A stretch of DNA of 64,000 bases from Eublepharis macularius (Eukaryota; Chordata; Lepidosauria; Squamata; Eublepharidae), in assembly GCF_028583425.1 (NCBI RefSeq), contig NC_072801.1, forward strand, positions 57,179,766 to 57,243,765, given 5' to 3'. The translations under genes were made by a program, and so were the position numbers. Positions 1 to 11,416 of this stretch are shown here, in pieces. The stretch's first letter is position 1; every line of letters starts with the position of its first letter. The notes under the pieces were generated by a model. The model was not told where the DNA came from. It searched no databases and saw only the letters and a program-made list of their open reading frames with translations.

Positions 1-440
1 GGAGACAGACAGAACCTTTTAATATTATAGATTTTTTAAAATTATATTATAGATTTTGTTTTTACGTGTTGTCATTTTAAAAAAATATGGCTAGGGACTT
101 CCAAAGCTGGAAGTGGCCTGGGCTTCCCTGGGCCTCGGAGAGGGCCTGTGTGGGAAATGACACTTAGAACATGAGGGGGTTGGGGGTGATGCCAGGGAGT
201 GTGGTTCTGATACTTTTTCTCCTGGCTGTATTATGTTCTCTCTCTCCCTCACCTAGAGTTGCCAGGCCCCTATACCCTCCCAATGACATCATCATGCTGG
301 CCACGGGCATGATCCCGTGCTTTTCATGAGCAAATTCAGCCCATTGGGAGCCACAATTGGCCCCAGCAAAGTGCCATAATGCCCTGCTGGGAGCGTGTCT
401 TCTATCACACTTGATAGCCACCAAATCAGAATGAAGGTAC
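1..440. other. No recognised feature (inside protease intron)
   Basis: I see no exon or repeat I can name here. The final protease exon, which should contain the GDSGG motif, was looked for on the minus strand and is absent. This stretch is therefore best read as intron of that gene. Confidence 0.5.
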
Positions 441-519
441 TGTGAGGAATATGTACTGCTTTGAAGATCATGGTTTGAATATCAAAGGCTGGGCTCACCA
501 AGAACATGAAGCACCACTC

Positions 520-750
520 AGGTGGGCTCCCTTTGTTTTCTCCATGGAAGACAGTGGTTTCTGTTCATTCCCATGTGGAAAAGTAACGCTTGGGTCCAAC
601 CAGCTTTTTCTGCTTGTAAATGAAGGGAGGGGTCCCTTCTGACCACCCAATAGGCTATGCTGGAGATCAGGGTACCTGCATGGACCAAAGCCATGTGGAA
701 CATGGGCTGCATAAGCAGGAGAATTGGGTGAGATGGAGTAAATAATCTGG
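520..750. repeat. Interspersed repeat, also present near 43.49 kb
   Basis: A stretch of about 115 bp (about 630-745) is clearly similar to 43,490-43,620, sharing words such as TGGAGATCAGGG and ACCTGCATGGAC. The family was not identified. Open frames across it are not conserved between the two copies. Confidence 0.5.
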
Positions 751-1079
751 TACTTGGGGATATAGCTGTGGTGGGAGTAACAAATCCCCAAACCCTGACT
801 CTAGATGGCCTGATTCCATGAGGAGAGAGGGTGGGGTGCAAATGTCTCTATGCACAGCTTATTCCAAAGATCCTTGGAGTATGTATTCCTCCTTCTACCA
901 CAAGACACACCCACAAGTCATTTTGCTTGGAAGGAAACATACTTGAAATGACGGAACATAGGTGTTGAGCAAGAGGTAGCGTCATGCCATTGGAAACCGA
1001 AAGCACTGCAGAAAACACAATTTGTCTACATGTATTTGTTTTGGGGGTGGGTCTTTTTTCTTCTGTTTTGTTTGTCTTA

Positions 1080-1197
1080 GGTCCAAGCTACAAGTGACGA
1101 ATGACACTTGAATGGCAAGTGTATTTCTCCCTGTTCACGTGCCCTCCACTCAATCCACTTGCTGTTCAAGTGTCATTCGTCACTTGTAGCTTGGCCC
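1080..1197. mobile_element. Palindromic MITE, GCCAAGCTACAAGTGA family
   Basis: The element folds back almost end to end. The left arm GGTCCAAGCTACAAGTGACG pairs with the right-end CACTTGTAGCTTGGCCC. TTA flanks both ends, which would fit a 3-bp target duplication. Related copies lie near 14.3, 28.6, 39.4, 49.5, 52.2 and 55.4 kb. Confidence 0.75.
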
Positions 1198-2767
1198 TTA
1201 GATACACATGATGCAGAACACAGTACTTAGTAACAATCTGCAGGGGTAGTAAGAGGCTAAACATCTACCATAGGCAAGAGGTGGTAAAGTTCAGACCGAG
1301 GGAGGGAGGTGATCTTTCCCTCCTACACCATTCTCCTCATACAAATAATTTCCCTGCCAGAGCTGCCATTTGCTCTGTAAAGGTTAAAAAGACAGGTAAC
1401 TATGGTTGCCTATATCTTACCTCAGGCAGGGCAAATAGAAGCTTTTGACTGGACTGACAGAGACTAGGGTAATGGCACAATGATATCACAAACTGATAAA
1501 TTTTTTGCTGTGCAGAGCCAGTCTTACTTCTACACCCACCTCCTCACCTGTATCAAGGAGATACAGCGACTAATCCTCCTTGCTCACTCTCTCGCTGCCA
1601 TGGTGACATCTTTTCTAGTCAAACCTGCAAGTGACAAGACTGGATGCCCTAGGATTTTCGAAGATGCTGTGGTTTTACCATAGAGTTTTGAAAACTCTAG
1701 AGCACATATGATATCACATCCAGATTTTACAGGATGTGACATCAGTGCAGCACCATCTCACAGGCATGCAAGGACCCACCCCTTTTTGGTTTCCAGGATT
1801 TGCTGAATGAAGCCTGGCAATAGGTTTGACAGGTCTCCTGGAGCTCAAACTGGGGGACAGGGGGGGTTGGGTGGAGCATGCACATCATGAGTAATTATGT
1901 GTGCTCCAGAGCAATTCCCAGTTGCACCCAGAACGACTTCATGTGCTCTGGAGTGCACTCTTGGGGCCATTCCCCATGCTTTTCCACACCACCACCAGGC
2001 AGGTGAAGGGGGGAGGCTGGGAGAAGAGGATCCCTCACCCCCACCAGGGGACTGGTAACCCTATCTGACAACCTTAGGACAAGGAGGAGCTCTACAATAT
2101 CGGGTTCTGTTTTGTCATACGTTTTAAATATTTTGCTGCTGTTATTGTCCCTAAAAGCCCATGTGTTAAACAGATTTCCCTGAATAAAAGAAATAATATT
2201 GGGTCGTGGAATGCCTAGGCTATATAAATTATATAAATAAATAAATAAAACCTCCCACCTTCTATTTTGATCCTTAGTCAAATGACCCCTCACTTATCTT
2301 TTAGTCTGGCTCACTTACTGTATCTCGGACATGATGATAGAGCGATGGACTGCTGCCTTAAAACAGTGTATGTGTTATTTCAAACCAAGTGCTGTAAACC
2401 TGGTATCATTCAGCAGTGCTGGCATGAAGTATTACTGCGAACAATCAAAAAGTCAAAACATGAGTGGTCTTCTAGCTGGACACCAGTTTGCAGATGATGG
2501 ATTTCCTTTCCCTTGAAACTCTATGGGCTGGTTCATATATACATGTGTACCGCTCATCCTTTGAGTATTTAACACCTAACAGTTAGCAGCAGCATGGATG
2601 AGCTGGATCCCTTGATAAGCATTGTGTTTGTGATAGTGAAAGTCGGGATGTTTAATCTGCCATGGCTCTGTTCACACACAAGTCACTGAGTGGTGCCGTA
2701 TCACAAACATACATGGGTGTTCCAGTTCTAAATATCTCTGATTAGGGGCAGAGTTCATATTGACTCA

Positions 2768-3027
2768 TAATAACATAATAATAATAATAACATTCAATTT
2801 ATATACCGCCCTTCAGGGCAACTTAACACCCACTCAGAGCGGTTTACAAAGTATGTTATTATTATCCCCACAACAAACACCCTGTGAGGTGGGTGAGGCT
2901 GAGAAAGCTCCAGGAAGTTGTGACTGACCCAAGATCACCTAGCTGGCTACAAGTGGAGGAGTGGAGAATCAAACCCAGTTCTCCAGATTAGAGTCCCGGC
3001 ACCCTTAACCACTCCACCAAACTCAAA
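2768..3027 (-). repeat. Sauria-type SINE
   Basis: Read on the minus strand, this is the tRNA-derived SINE of squamates. It has a tRNA-like head with an 'ACTCCTCCACTT'-type body, a middle part ending near the words GTGGGGATAATAATAACATAC and GAGTGGGTGTTAAGTTG, and a Bov-B-like tail with a (TAA)n simple repeat at 2768-2790. It sits in the last visible protease intron. Confidence 0.85.
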
Positions 3028-3067
3028 TTGTGTCATTCCTAGTGGGGCATTTGAATGTTTCTTTTAC

Positions 3068-3228
3068 CTGACAGGAATCCTTCTGCCCTTCCATGTATCC
3101 TGCGCACATCATGTCATTCTTGATTATAGGGCGTGTCCCCTGAAGGTAGCTGTAAAGGTCCTCGCATGTGTTGGTATCTATAAGTGGAAGCAGCACTTCC
3201 TGTAGAAGCTCTGGAGGTGGTAGTGGGA
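3068..3228 (-). CDS. Protease exon 5: substrate-pocket region
   Basis: The exon encodes [12 protein letters not shown], then [12 protein letters not shown] and MMCAGY, ending KDSCQ. The Asp in KDSC is the S1-pocket Asp typical of trypsin-like cleavage. The donor is CAG|GTAAAAG. The next codon should be the Gly of GDSGG. Confidence 0.9.
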
Positions 3229-6200
3229 CTGAGAGAGAGAGAATTGGATAGAATCTTATTCCAGTCTCCCAAATCCAGGTAGCCTAATTTGCACGTTATG
3301 CAAATAGTATGCAAATTATGCCGCATAAGTGCAATTATCGTGACATTGTCTGCAAGCTGGTATTTTATGCTATATTATTTGCTCTCCATTTTTTCCTTCT
3401 AAGCCATTCTAATCTATCAAAAGAGCAGGGCAGAACTCAAAAGCAAGCAAGTGGAGACTTGTAGCAAAATGGCACAAATTGTTCTTGGGTGGCCCAAAAA
3501 TGATTGTAAAGATGAGAACAGTCCCATCTTTGCAGCCATCCTTGGTGAAGCTAAAACACCCTGTTTCAACTTGTCCAGAAATTCTTAAGGCTGTGTGGGC
3601 ATGGCTGCAGGGACAGTCCCAGCATTCACCAGCAAAAGTGGCAGCAAAAGTTGAAGTCACAAGGGGGAGAATCTCATTCCATCTCCCAATGGCCCCCACT
3701 TGACTTTCTTCTGCTCTATATCCAGGCGAGGGAAAATTCTATTCCCTCTGTCCGTTGGCCTTCTCTCCCCTCTCAATTCTTCCCTCTTATTATGCTCTTT
3801 CCTCCTTCTACAGTTTTTTCTGCAGATGTTTAGTAAAAATATTTCTTCTATCCCTATAACAACAACAACAACAACAACAACAACATTCAATTTATATACC
3901 GCCCTTCAGGACAACTTAATGCCCACTCAGAGCGGTTTACATTATTATCCCCACAACAAAATACCCTATGAGGTGGGTGGAGCTGAGAGAACTGTGACTA
4001 GCCCAAGGTCACCCAGCTGGCTTCAAGCACAGGAGTGGGGAATCAAACCCAGTTCTCCAGAATAGAGTCCCGCGCTCTTAACCACTACACCAAACTGGCT
4101 CTCATATAGCCCCATTGTGTAGATTTTTTGATTTGCACCCTGGGTCCAAGTCTGAAATTAGATCTATGATAAAGAAATCGATTACATATTTGCTTTGTGT
4201 CTTCTCCTGGCAGCTACCACAGTTGGAGGAGGATCAGAGGAGAAGTCACAGGCACTGGCCACTACATGCCTGTGACATTCATACAAGCACATTCTATATA
4301 TCATCAAGGTACCCACTAAAGCAGTTTCTAGAAGGAAATTTTTGCATATTGCAATTTGATTGCTAGGGAAATTCCAGATACAAAAACATTTTATTGTGCA
4401 AAGAGGTCTGGATCACCTATACCCTACGCATGAAAAATGCACTTTTATTTCTTTTCCTATAAAGGGAATAAAATATTGTTTTGGATGAAGACAAGGTATG
4501 AAGAGATCACCGTAGGATGAAGACATGCATAACATTCTTATAGCAGCGAGGCACTCTGAATGTGCTTTTCTCTGTGGTCAAGCCAAGTAATCCATTCCTC
4601 AGCTGACCTCCAAATTAACTGGCTCTACAAGTTTGAAGCAAAAGTCAGCTGTGCACAACAATGATTGGCTAGCCCTCATGATATCATTAAGAAACCTCTC
4701 TCCATCAATCAATGCAGAAGTTATGTATGTTGAATAGTTTCTTTTTTTTCAAAATGAACATGACAAATAGATAAATAAATTTGAATATGGTGCTTATCCC
4801 CCCCCCCCACTTCCCCGCAACTGAAGAGGGACAACCTGCCTGAAACCTGGCAGGAGGGACTAAGCTAAAGCTGTGCTAGAATTTGATTTACAGATGTGCA
4901 CATCTGTAATCTCAGTTGCAAAGCCATTATGATACTGGGATTGCACAACACCAGAAGATTTTGTAGTCAATACCCCTGTATATTTCACTTCACCTCAGCC
5001 TTGAGAGGTTACTGGCTGTTAGCTCAGTCCTAGCAAAACACAGGAATCCTCCAGTTCATTCTCTTACCTCCTTGCCTGATGCTCCCCCAACCTGCAACCC
5101 AACAACCCATCCTGGGTGGAAAGACGAAGGAGGGTCCGGGAATACAGGCTGGCTGGATGTGGTTGGTGAATGTGACAGGCTTCTCCAGTTCCAGAAGTGC
5201 AATGTCATCGCCTCCCCCAATATTTGAGAAGCCGGAGTGGATGAAGAGTCTCTTCACAGCAACGGACATTGATTCAGGGCCAGGGTTTGAGAGATTGTAG
5301 GCCCCCAACACAACGATGTACAGTTCAGGATCAAGGATACCACTGGATAGAAACATTAAGTAATAAGGAATAGAAGGGAAACCTGAGGATGTATTCAAAG
5401 CTCTTGGACAACTATCAGCTATGTTAGGACAGGCTTGAGCCTACTCATTAAAATAGGAGAATTTAGAAAACTTTGCTGATTCTTTAGGAATCTGCCCAAA
5501 AATAATGAAAATTGATTGCACAGGAAGTGATGTCATCAGGTGATGACACAGTTGTGTTCATGCCTATTTCCCCAGCCTCCTTGTCAGGTTCCTGGCACTG
5601 TTGGGCAATCTCCAGACAGCCTGCCTTCTCCTGCCAATCACAAGAGATTACTGGATAGAGGCTACAACTGCTGGGAGATTGCCCATCATTTGGCAGGAAC
5701 CTGGCAAACCTACTATGGTGAAGGAGGGGACAGAGTGATCTCTGCCTAGGACATTAGAAATCCTTGGGTCACTCGTGGAGGAGCAATGTTGGTTTCTCCC
5801 TGATTCTCATAAGAAACTTGTGAGGAAATTTAGGCTGAGAGACTGGCCAGAATGAGGTCCCCCAGTAAGCTTTGCGGCAGAGCAAGAATTTGAACCTAGC
5901 ACTCTACAGTTTAATGATTTGGCTCAAGAGTAGAGATGGGCACAAACAGCAATACAAACTTTAAAAAGCCACGAACAACCTAAACAGCTGTTTGTGAACA
6001 AGCTGTTCCTGAGGCCCCGTTCTAAACAAACAGGTGGTCATTGCAAGCCTCATTCCTTGCTGTTCATCAAGCCAGACAATCTGGCACCTGCAATCAATTC
6101 CTTTGGCAACCAGAGGCAGGGACTGCCTGAACTGTCTGAACTCCTGCTGTTGCCCTGGAAACCCCAATCTAAGCCCAATTTAGCTTGATAGGCAGGTCTT

Positions 6201-9200
6201 CCTTTCAAGTGTGGAGCTGCAAATTTGTTACAAGGAAGAAAAGAGCAGGTGGGGGAGGGGGCTCCCAGGTCTGCTTTTGCACACAGTAAGGGAGAGACAG
6301 TTGCTGTTGGCATTTTGAGAGACAGGGAGAGTGCATTGGAGCTTGAATTTTCTTTGTGTGTGGTGGGATAGGGATCTACCTCTTCAAGTTCCAGGGCTGC
6401 TTCCAGGCTCTGGGCCAAGCTATTATTTATTACTGGTACCTTTCCTGCTGCCTGCTCAGATAAGGTTTCTGGGAGTGGTGCGGTAGGGATCTACCCCTTC
6501 AGGTTCCATGGCTGCTGCCAGGCTCTGGGGCCAAGCTATTATTTATTATTGGTACATTTCCTGCTGCCTGCTCAGGTAGGGTTTCTGGGAGTGGTGTGGT
6601 AGGAATCTTGATGGCTGAAGGAGAGCCTGCTAGCCCCACAAACAATGAACAACGAACATGTTCGTGTACAGGTCATGTTCATCAATGTTCGTTGTTCATT
6701 GTTCATGGATGGCAATGAACAACGAACACCATGTTCAGTTTTTTTTTCTGTCCAAGCCCATGTCTAGTCAAGAGTAAGCCTGGCAGCCAGAATTCCTGTG
6801 AGGAGAATAACGCTTTGTGCATTAGCAGGAAGGCATACTGGTGAAATACATCTGGGTGGAAATGAATTGTCTGGAAAAGTAGACAAGTAGAGGAGGAAGG
6901 GAAGCTGAGACCAGAAGATTCTAGGGAGAGCATAGCCTAATGGTTGGAGAAAATGGCAGATAACTGTTGGGTTCTTAGTGATGGGAGGGGGGAAGCTCCC
7001 TAGGTTTGCTATGAGAGTTAGTAAGTTAGCTACAGAAAATTAGGAGTATGGACCCTGAGTTCCTTAGGAAGAGAAATGAGTGCCGACTCACCTGCTAAAG
7101 CAGTGTGCAGCTGTAAGGACCCAGCTTGAGGAGATGAGCGTTCCCCCACAAAAATGTGAATCGATGAGTTGCAAGCTGGCAATCCATGGCCAGGTACCCA
7201 CCTCTGCCTCTGAACCACCCACAATTCGGGTGGAGGGCACCAGTCGGCCACAAGCTGGAGGAGAGAGTAAGATGGGCAGGTCACAAGCTGGAAATGGGAT
7301 CCATGCAGCACAAGTCGTAAGTTTAGGGACCAATTTAGGGGATGATGGTCTCCACAGTGTAAAGGGACAAGCAAGCAACAGAATCAGTACTAAACCAAAC
7401 CCCATTGCAGGAGGTGTTATTTACCTGGTTCCGACTGGGCCTCTGCAATACCTGCAAAAATAAGGACAAATAAGGACAGAAAATCAGAACCTCTTTCTGG
7501 CAAAGACAAGCTTTGACAGCACTGGGTGACCAGATGAAAACAAGGAAACAGTTTTTGGCATTTTAAAGGCTGTGCAAATAGAAAATTTTAAAGGCATTTT
7601 AAAGGCTGTGCAAATAGAGAATACAAGCAAATGCAGCTTCTTTGGACCCAACGTTGTTTGGGGTGAGGCAAGGGGCTGCCCCTGAGGAATGCGGACATGT
7701 TTTATTTCATTTCTTTTTATCTTCATTTGTTTTTGTCAGCAGTTTCAGTTCTTAGCTTTTTACTGTTGGTTTTGTAGATTAGTTTGCATGGTGTATGTGC
7801 ATATACAGAACAGATACGTTATTTATACATACAGGCCATTTCCTCGCGGTTTAAAAATAGTGCGAAACTCACAGAAGGCTGCCTGTTTCCTTGCACAATT
7901 TTTGACACTGTTTACAAAATGCCACAAATCACGTTTGTGGCATTTTGTAAATGGATGGCATCAAAAATTGCGCAAGAAAGCCAGCAGCCTTCTGTGGGTA
8001 TTGTGCTATTTTTAGACCATGGGGAAACAACTACAATGAGAGCCAGTTTCGTGTAGCAATTAAGAGCATGGGCCTCTAATCTGGAGAACCAGGTTTGATT
8101 CCCCACTCCTCCACTTGGGTGACCTTGGGCTAGTCACAGTTCTCTGGAGCTCTCTCAGCCCCACCCACCTCACAGGGTTTTTTGTTGTGGGGATAATAAT
8201 GACATACTTTGTAAACTGCTCTGAGTGGGCATTAAGTTGTCCTGAAGGGTGGTATATAAATCAAATGTTGTTGTTGATGATGATGATGCCTTTTAAAGGT
8301 GCCACAAAAATAGGGTTGCCAGCCTGTGGATGGCAACCAGTGGGAGACTTACAATGGGAGTAGGGCAGGAGATTCACCTGGAATTGACAAAGGTTTAACC
8401 AAATAGCTTTGGGACAAATTCTAGATGATGTCACTTCTGGATCGTACCAGAAGTTATGTCACGGCAGCGGTTCAATGTTGATTGTCCCCCATTTTCCCCA
8501 GCCTTTTTTCCCTGCCGCTCAGCTGACTGATGGTGGGTGGAGTCAACAGGGGATGGGAGATCTCCTGCCAGAGCAGGAGACCCAGACTCCCTTCAAAAAA
8601 CTATTTGTCAGTAATCTTGTCAGTTAGAGCACTCCCTCAGTGGAACAGGCTTCCTTGGGAGGCGGTGGGCCCTCCTTCTTTGGAGGTTTTTAAGCAGAGG
8701 CTAGATGGCCATCTGGCAGCATCGCTGATTCTATGAACCATGGCAGATCATGATGAGAGGGAGGGCAGGAAGGGTTACATCAGTGCTCGTGGCCCTTTCT
8801 TACCTGCCCAGGGAAATGCCAATTGCCACTTTGGGGTCAGGAAGTAATTTTCTCCAGGCCAGTTTGGCCACTGATTCTGGATGTTTTTTTGCCATCTTCT
8901 GGGCATGGAGCAGAGGCCAATGAGAATGTGGGGTGGCGGGGAGCTAGTTGTGAATTTCCTGTATTGTGCAGGGGGTTGGACCAGATGATCATGGAGGTGC
9001 CTCCCAACTCTATGATTCTATGATCTTAGGGGTTCTGAACTCATAGGCCAAAAATCTGGAAGGTGGGAATAATGGAAAAATCTGGAAGGTGGGATCTTAC
9101 TAAGCAATTAGACAGAATGCTACCTCCTAGGGTTACCAGGTCCCCTTAGCCTCCTGGTGGGAGGTGGGGTACCTGGCACTTACCTTATTGCTGTGGCCAT

Positions 9201-11416
9201 AATGCTCCTTGTGCACGTGTCACTCCTGGGAAGTGACATCATCACTAGAGTTACCAGATCCCTTCTCCCTCAGGATGGGAAGCAGAAGGCCTGGCACTTA
9301 CTTTATTTGATGTGTTCATGTGTGCATGCATAGCATGCATGCACGCCTGGGCTGCGTGATGACATCACTTCCCACAGTGGGCCAATTTAGGCCCCATATG
9401 GGCCCAATTCGGTCCATTTGGGGCCCAAATCAGCCCACTGTGGAGCATAGGTGTGCACCATGCTGTCTGGGAGCATGCCCTGGGAGGCGCGTTCCCCCTC
9501 CTTTTTCCCCACCGGCTAGTTAAGCAGGACTGGGAGGTGGAGAGTGTAAGTGGGGGACCGGCAACCCTCGTCATCATGCAAGTGTGGGGGCATGTGCACT
9601 CTTCACAGTGGGCCAATTTTGGCCTCTAACAGGGCAAAACAGGCTTGTCTGGAGCCAAAATTGACCCTCTGCAATGACGTCTTTCCTGGGAGTGACTTTA
9701 TCGCACCACCCCAGGAGCATGCACTGGAGGCCCATTCCCATGCCTTCCTCTCCCACCAGCCAGGTAAGTGGAGGTGGGGGATGGAGAGTGAATCAAGGGA
9801 TCCTCCCACCCTGCAGGATAATGGGATCCCTACTACCTCCTCAGTTTCCTGTATATCGTCTCAAGTAAAAAGTCTAGACTGCCTTAGGGTCAGGTTGTAC
9901 CAGATCTGTCTCTTCTAATTCCCCTCCTTATTGGTACTCGTGATCCTTGATATTATTTTTTCAGTTGACACACGCACAAGGGACCCCTCCTCCCTCTTCT
10001 ACCAGTGGAAATGTTAGTAGGATCCTACTTTTAGTTTGTTAACAACAAGTAAGTGTTTAGGGAAGGGGCCTGGATTATCCTTAAGGGGGGCAGGCCCATG
10101 TAGCCCCTGCATTGGCTGTGGCCCTGTTTAGTCCCCTTAGGCAAAAAGGAGAAAGAAGTAGGTAAAGGAACAGATGATTCAACAAGTCTTCTCAGCCTTG
10201 TATTTGATAGCAGTGCAATAACTATCAGTAAAGGTACAGAGTACAGGAACCACTATCTGCATTTTATTGCAAGCACAAATCAGTTATTGTGGACATACCC
10301 TGAAATTCTCCCACATGGCCTATACTGCTCAAGGCAAAGGTATTGCAATGCAGGAGAAAGAAATAGATTTCCTGTCTGGCCACAAGGTCTTTGCAGAGGA
10401 TTAAAGAACTTGAATAGCATTCTTAACTGTATACTCTCTCTAGCCTCAGTCTAGTGACAGCAGCACAAAGTATCCCCACCACCACCTAAATGGCAAGGGG
10501 CAACCAGGGACATCCCTAGTTTTAAAGCAAATAGAGGGGAAGTTATTGGTATTACAGTGAGCAAATGAAATAAGCAAAGGAATGGCATTCAAATCCCTCT
10601 CAAATTTTCCCCCAGACTTTCCAAATGCACATTTCACAGTAACCTAGAAAGCACCTATTTCAAATTGATAAGTTTATATGGTCACACAGCAGCCTTTTTT
10701 CTAAATACTAACATTTTCAGATCTTACAATGCAAACCTAGGAACACGTTCTTGGGAGTAAGCCCCATTGAGAGTCAGTGTGGAGGAGCAGTTAGAGGGTC
10801 AGACTAGGATCTGGGAGACCCAGGTTCAAATCCCCACTCTGCCACGGAACGTCACTGCGTGACTTTGAGCCAGACACACACTCTCAGCCTAACCTACCTC
10901 CACAGGGATCTTGTGAGGATAAAATGGAGTAAAGCAGAATGCCGTATGCCACTGTGGGATTCTCACTGCAGGGAAAGGTGTGCTATAAATGAATGAAATA
11001 AAATTAACTAAATTTAATACACCTGATTAGGATTCTGAGGAGGTCTGCTTAGGCTTCCTCTCTTAATTTGTGGTTTTAGAAAGCGAATATCGGAAGATAC
11101 CTAACCTGACACCTTCCGTGTATCCTGCTTCATGTTGCCTGCTTTGACCAGAGTGGATCACCAGCATCTGAGAGAAATCTCTTCCCTATTACCTGAGATC
11201 CTTTTTAAAAAATGTAGGTTCCAAGAACTGAACCTGGGACCTTCTGTGTGGAAAGCAACACTGGTTGATAGTTCTTTCCTGTTCCCTAAAGTCACAGGAA
11301 AGAAGGACCTCCAAACTCTACTCCCCTTGATTCTGCAAATGGGGAGATGGAAATGTTCTCTTACCAATCTGAATCGTGAGGAGGGTGAGCACCTGGATTC
11401 CCAAGCCACTCCACAT
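3068..11416 (-). CDS. Trypsin-like serine protease, prostasin/testisin type (3' end off window)
   Basis: This is a secreted or membrane-tethered S1-family protease on the minus strand. Five exons join with GT-AG sites and matching phases: 11416-11365, 7451-7425, 7254-7092, 5342-5068 and 3228-3068 (52, 27, 163, 275 and 161 bp, totalling 226 codons). The predicted protein starts with a hydrophobic signal ([18 protein letters not shown]), then CGR and an activation site R36-IVGG. The catalytic His is 77 in LTAAHC and the catalytic Asp is 127 in DDIAL. Asp223 in KDSCQ is the S1-pocket Asp, which implies cleavage after Arg or Lys. The GDSGGP exon with the catalytic Ser should follow in phase 0 but lies left of position 1, as would any C-terminal membrane anchor. 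The exon plan, including the micro-exon, matches the prostasin/testisin/PRSS27 group. Which orthologue it is cannot be decided from this part. Confidence 0.88.
3857..4105 (-). repeat. Sauria-type SINE with (GTT)n tail
   Basis: This is the same family and orientation as the copy at 2768. The tail is a (GTT)n tract on the minus strand (3857-3883) and the tRNA-like head ends in GAGAGCCAGTTTGGTG at about 4105. It lies inside a protease intron. Confidence 0.88.
4110..5060. other. Intronic sequence, nothing recognised
   Basis: Apart from a C-tract at about 4799-4808, no exon, repeat family or RNA gene could be supported. It is intron between protease exons 4 and 5. Confidence 0.5.
5068..5342 (-). 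CDS. Protease exon 4: catalytic Asp
   Basis: The exon encodes the LGAYNLS strand, the catalytic Asp in DDIALLELE, the QPACIPG segment and CWVAGWG. The acceptor is TATCCAG and the donor is GGAG|GTAAGAG. The length of 275 bp is usual for this exon in the family. Confidence 0.92.
5931..6766. mobile_element. hAT-like non-autonomous DNA transposon, copy A
   Basis: The ends are TAGAGATGGGCAC and GCCCATGTCTA. The flanks CTCAAGAG (5923-5930) and GTCAAGAG (6767-6774) form an 8-bp target duplication with one mismatch, as made by hAT transposases. There is no transposase frame. The right subterminal region is rich in GAACAA/TTGTTC words. Homologous copies lie at 30,144 and 39,470. It sits in a protease intron. 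Confidence 0.85.
7092..7254 (-). CDS. Protease exon 3: activation site and catalytic His
   Basis: The acceptor is TCTCTCCTCCAG and the donor is AGCAG|GTGAGT. The exon encodes [13 protein letters not shown], then WPW, HFCGG and WVLTAAHC with catalytic His77. An open frame runs upstream past the acceptor to an ATG near 7405, but the conserved intron position and micro-exon argue against using that ATG. Confidence 0.9.
7425..7451 (-). CDS. Protease exon 2: 27-nt micro-exon
   Basis: This very short exon lies between TTTGCAG and GTAAATAAC and encodes IAEAQSEP between the signal peptide and the CGR cysteine. Small second exons at this point are known in testisin/prostasin relatives. Both phases fit. 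Confidence 0.7.
7559..7620. repeat. Short tandem duplication, about 38-bp unit
   Basis: The words GCATTTTAAAGGCTGTGCAA and AATAGA occur twice in a row about 38 bp apart. Confidence 0.6.
7834..8031. mobile_element. Palindromic MITE, GGCCATTT(T)C end type
   Basis: Two long arms are complementary: AGAAGGCTGCCTG and TTGCACAATTTTTGACA on the left match AAAATTGCGCAAG and CAGCAGCCTTCTGTG on the right. The centre CAAAATGCCACAAA..TTTGTGGCATTTTG is a near-perfect hairpin. It resembles the element at about 15,819. Confidence 0.7.
8039..8288 (+). repeat. Sauria-type SINE
   Basis: The plus-strand copy starts GAGAGCCAGTTTCGTGTAG, carries a B-box-like GGTTTGATTCCCC and ends in a GTTGTTGATGATGATGATG tail. 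It abuts the preceding palindromic MITE. Confidence 0.88.
8594..9026 (+). repeat. CR1 LINE 3' end
   Basis: The sequence runs through GGGTTGGACCAGATGATC and CCTCCCAACTCTATG and ends in ATTCTATGAT, the terminal repeat of vertebrate CR1 elements. Only the 3' end is present, as usual for truncated CR1 insertions. Confidence 0.85.
9110..9850. repeat. Low-copy repeated block, family unknown
   Basis: Several related words recur (GGTTACCAGGTCCC/GTTACCAGATCCC; CACAGTGGGCCAATTT at about 9374 and 9605; CCTGGCACTTAC). This suggests degenerate repeats or a local duplication. Open frames here overlap the repeats on both strands and look spurious. Confidence 0.45.
9850..10765. other. No recognised feature
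   Basis: No conserved frame, splice-flanked exon or repeat I can name. It lies within intron 1 of the protease. Confidence 0.45.
10770..11012 (+). repeat. tRNA-derived SINE
   Basis: An A-box-like start (GTGTGGAGGAGCAGTTAGAG) and a B-box-like GGTTCAAATCC are followed by a body ending GGTGTGCTATAAATGAATGA with an AT-rich tail. Confidence 0.75.
11138..11262 (-). repeat. Degraded tRNA-derived SINE
   Basis: Read on the minus strand, it contains GGTCCCAGGTTCAGTTC, a B-box, and matches the SINEs near 34.0 and 56.3 kb. It is older and more diverged than those copies. Confidence 0.55.
11365..11416 (-). CDS. Protease exon 1: signal peptide
   Basis: The exon encodes residues 1-17 plus one base: Met, Trp, then a hydrophobic run ending LTLLTIQI. 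It ends ATTG|GTAAGAG. The phase (1) fits the next exon. The start is chosen because it is the ATG directly before the hydrophobic core. Confidence 0.75.

Noticed and set aside
1895-2293. A 132-residue minus-strand frame as a possible last protease exon
   Set aside because: It has no GDSGG motif, no similarity to S1 proteases and no splice support; repeat-like AT-rich tract at one end.
7088-7405. Single 105-residue frame from an ATG at 7,405 through the His exon as the protease N-terminus
   Set aside because: It reads through a good acceptor at 7,254 and lacks a clear signal-peptidase pattern after its hydrophobic start. The micro-exon and distal signal exon match the family's intron plan.
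9365-9810. Overlapping frames on both strands near 9.4-9.8 kb
   Set aside because: They follow a repetitive GC-rich block and have low-complexity composition and no domain.
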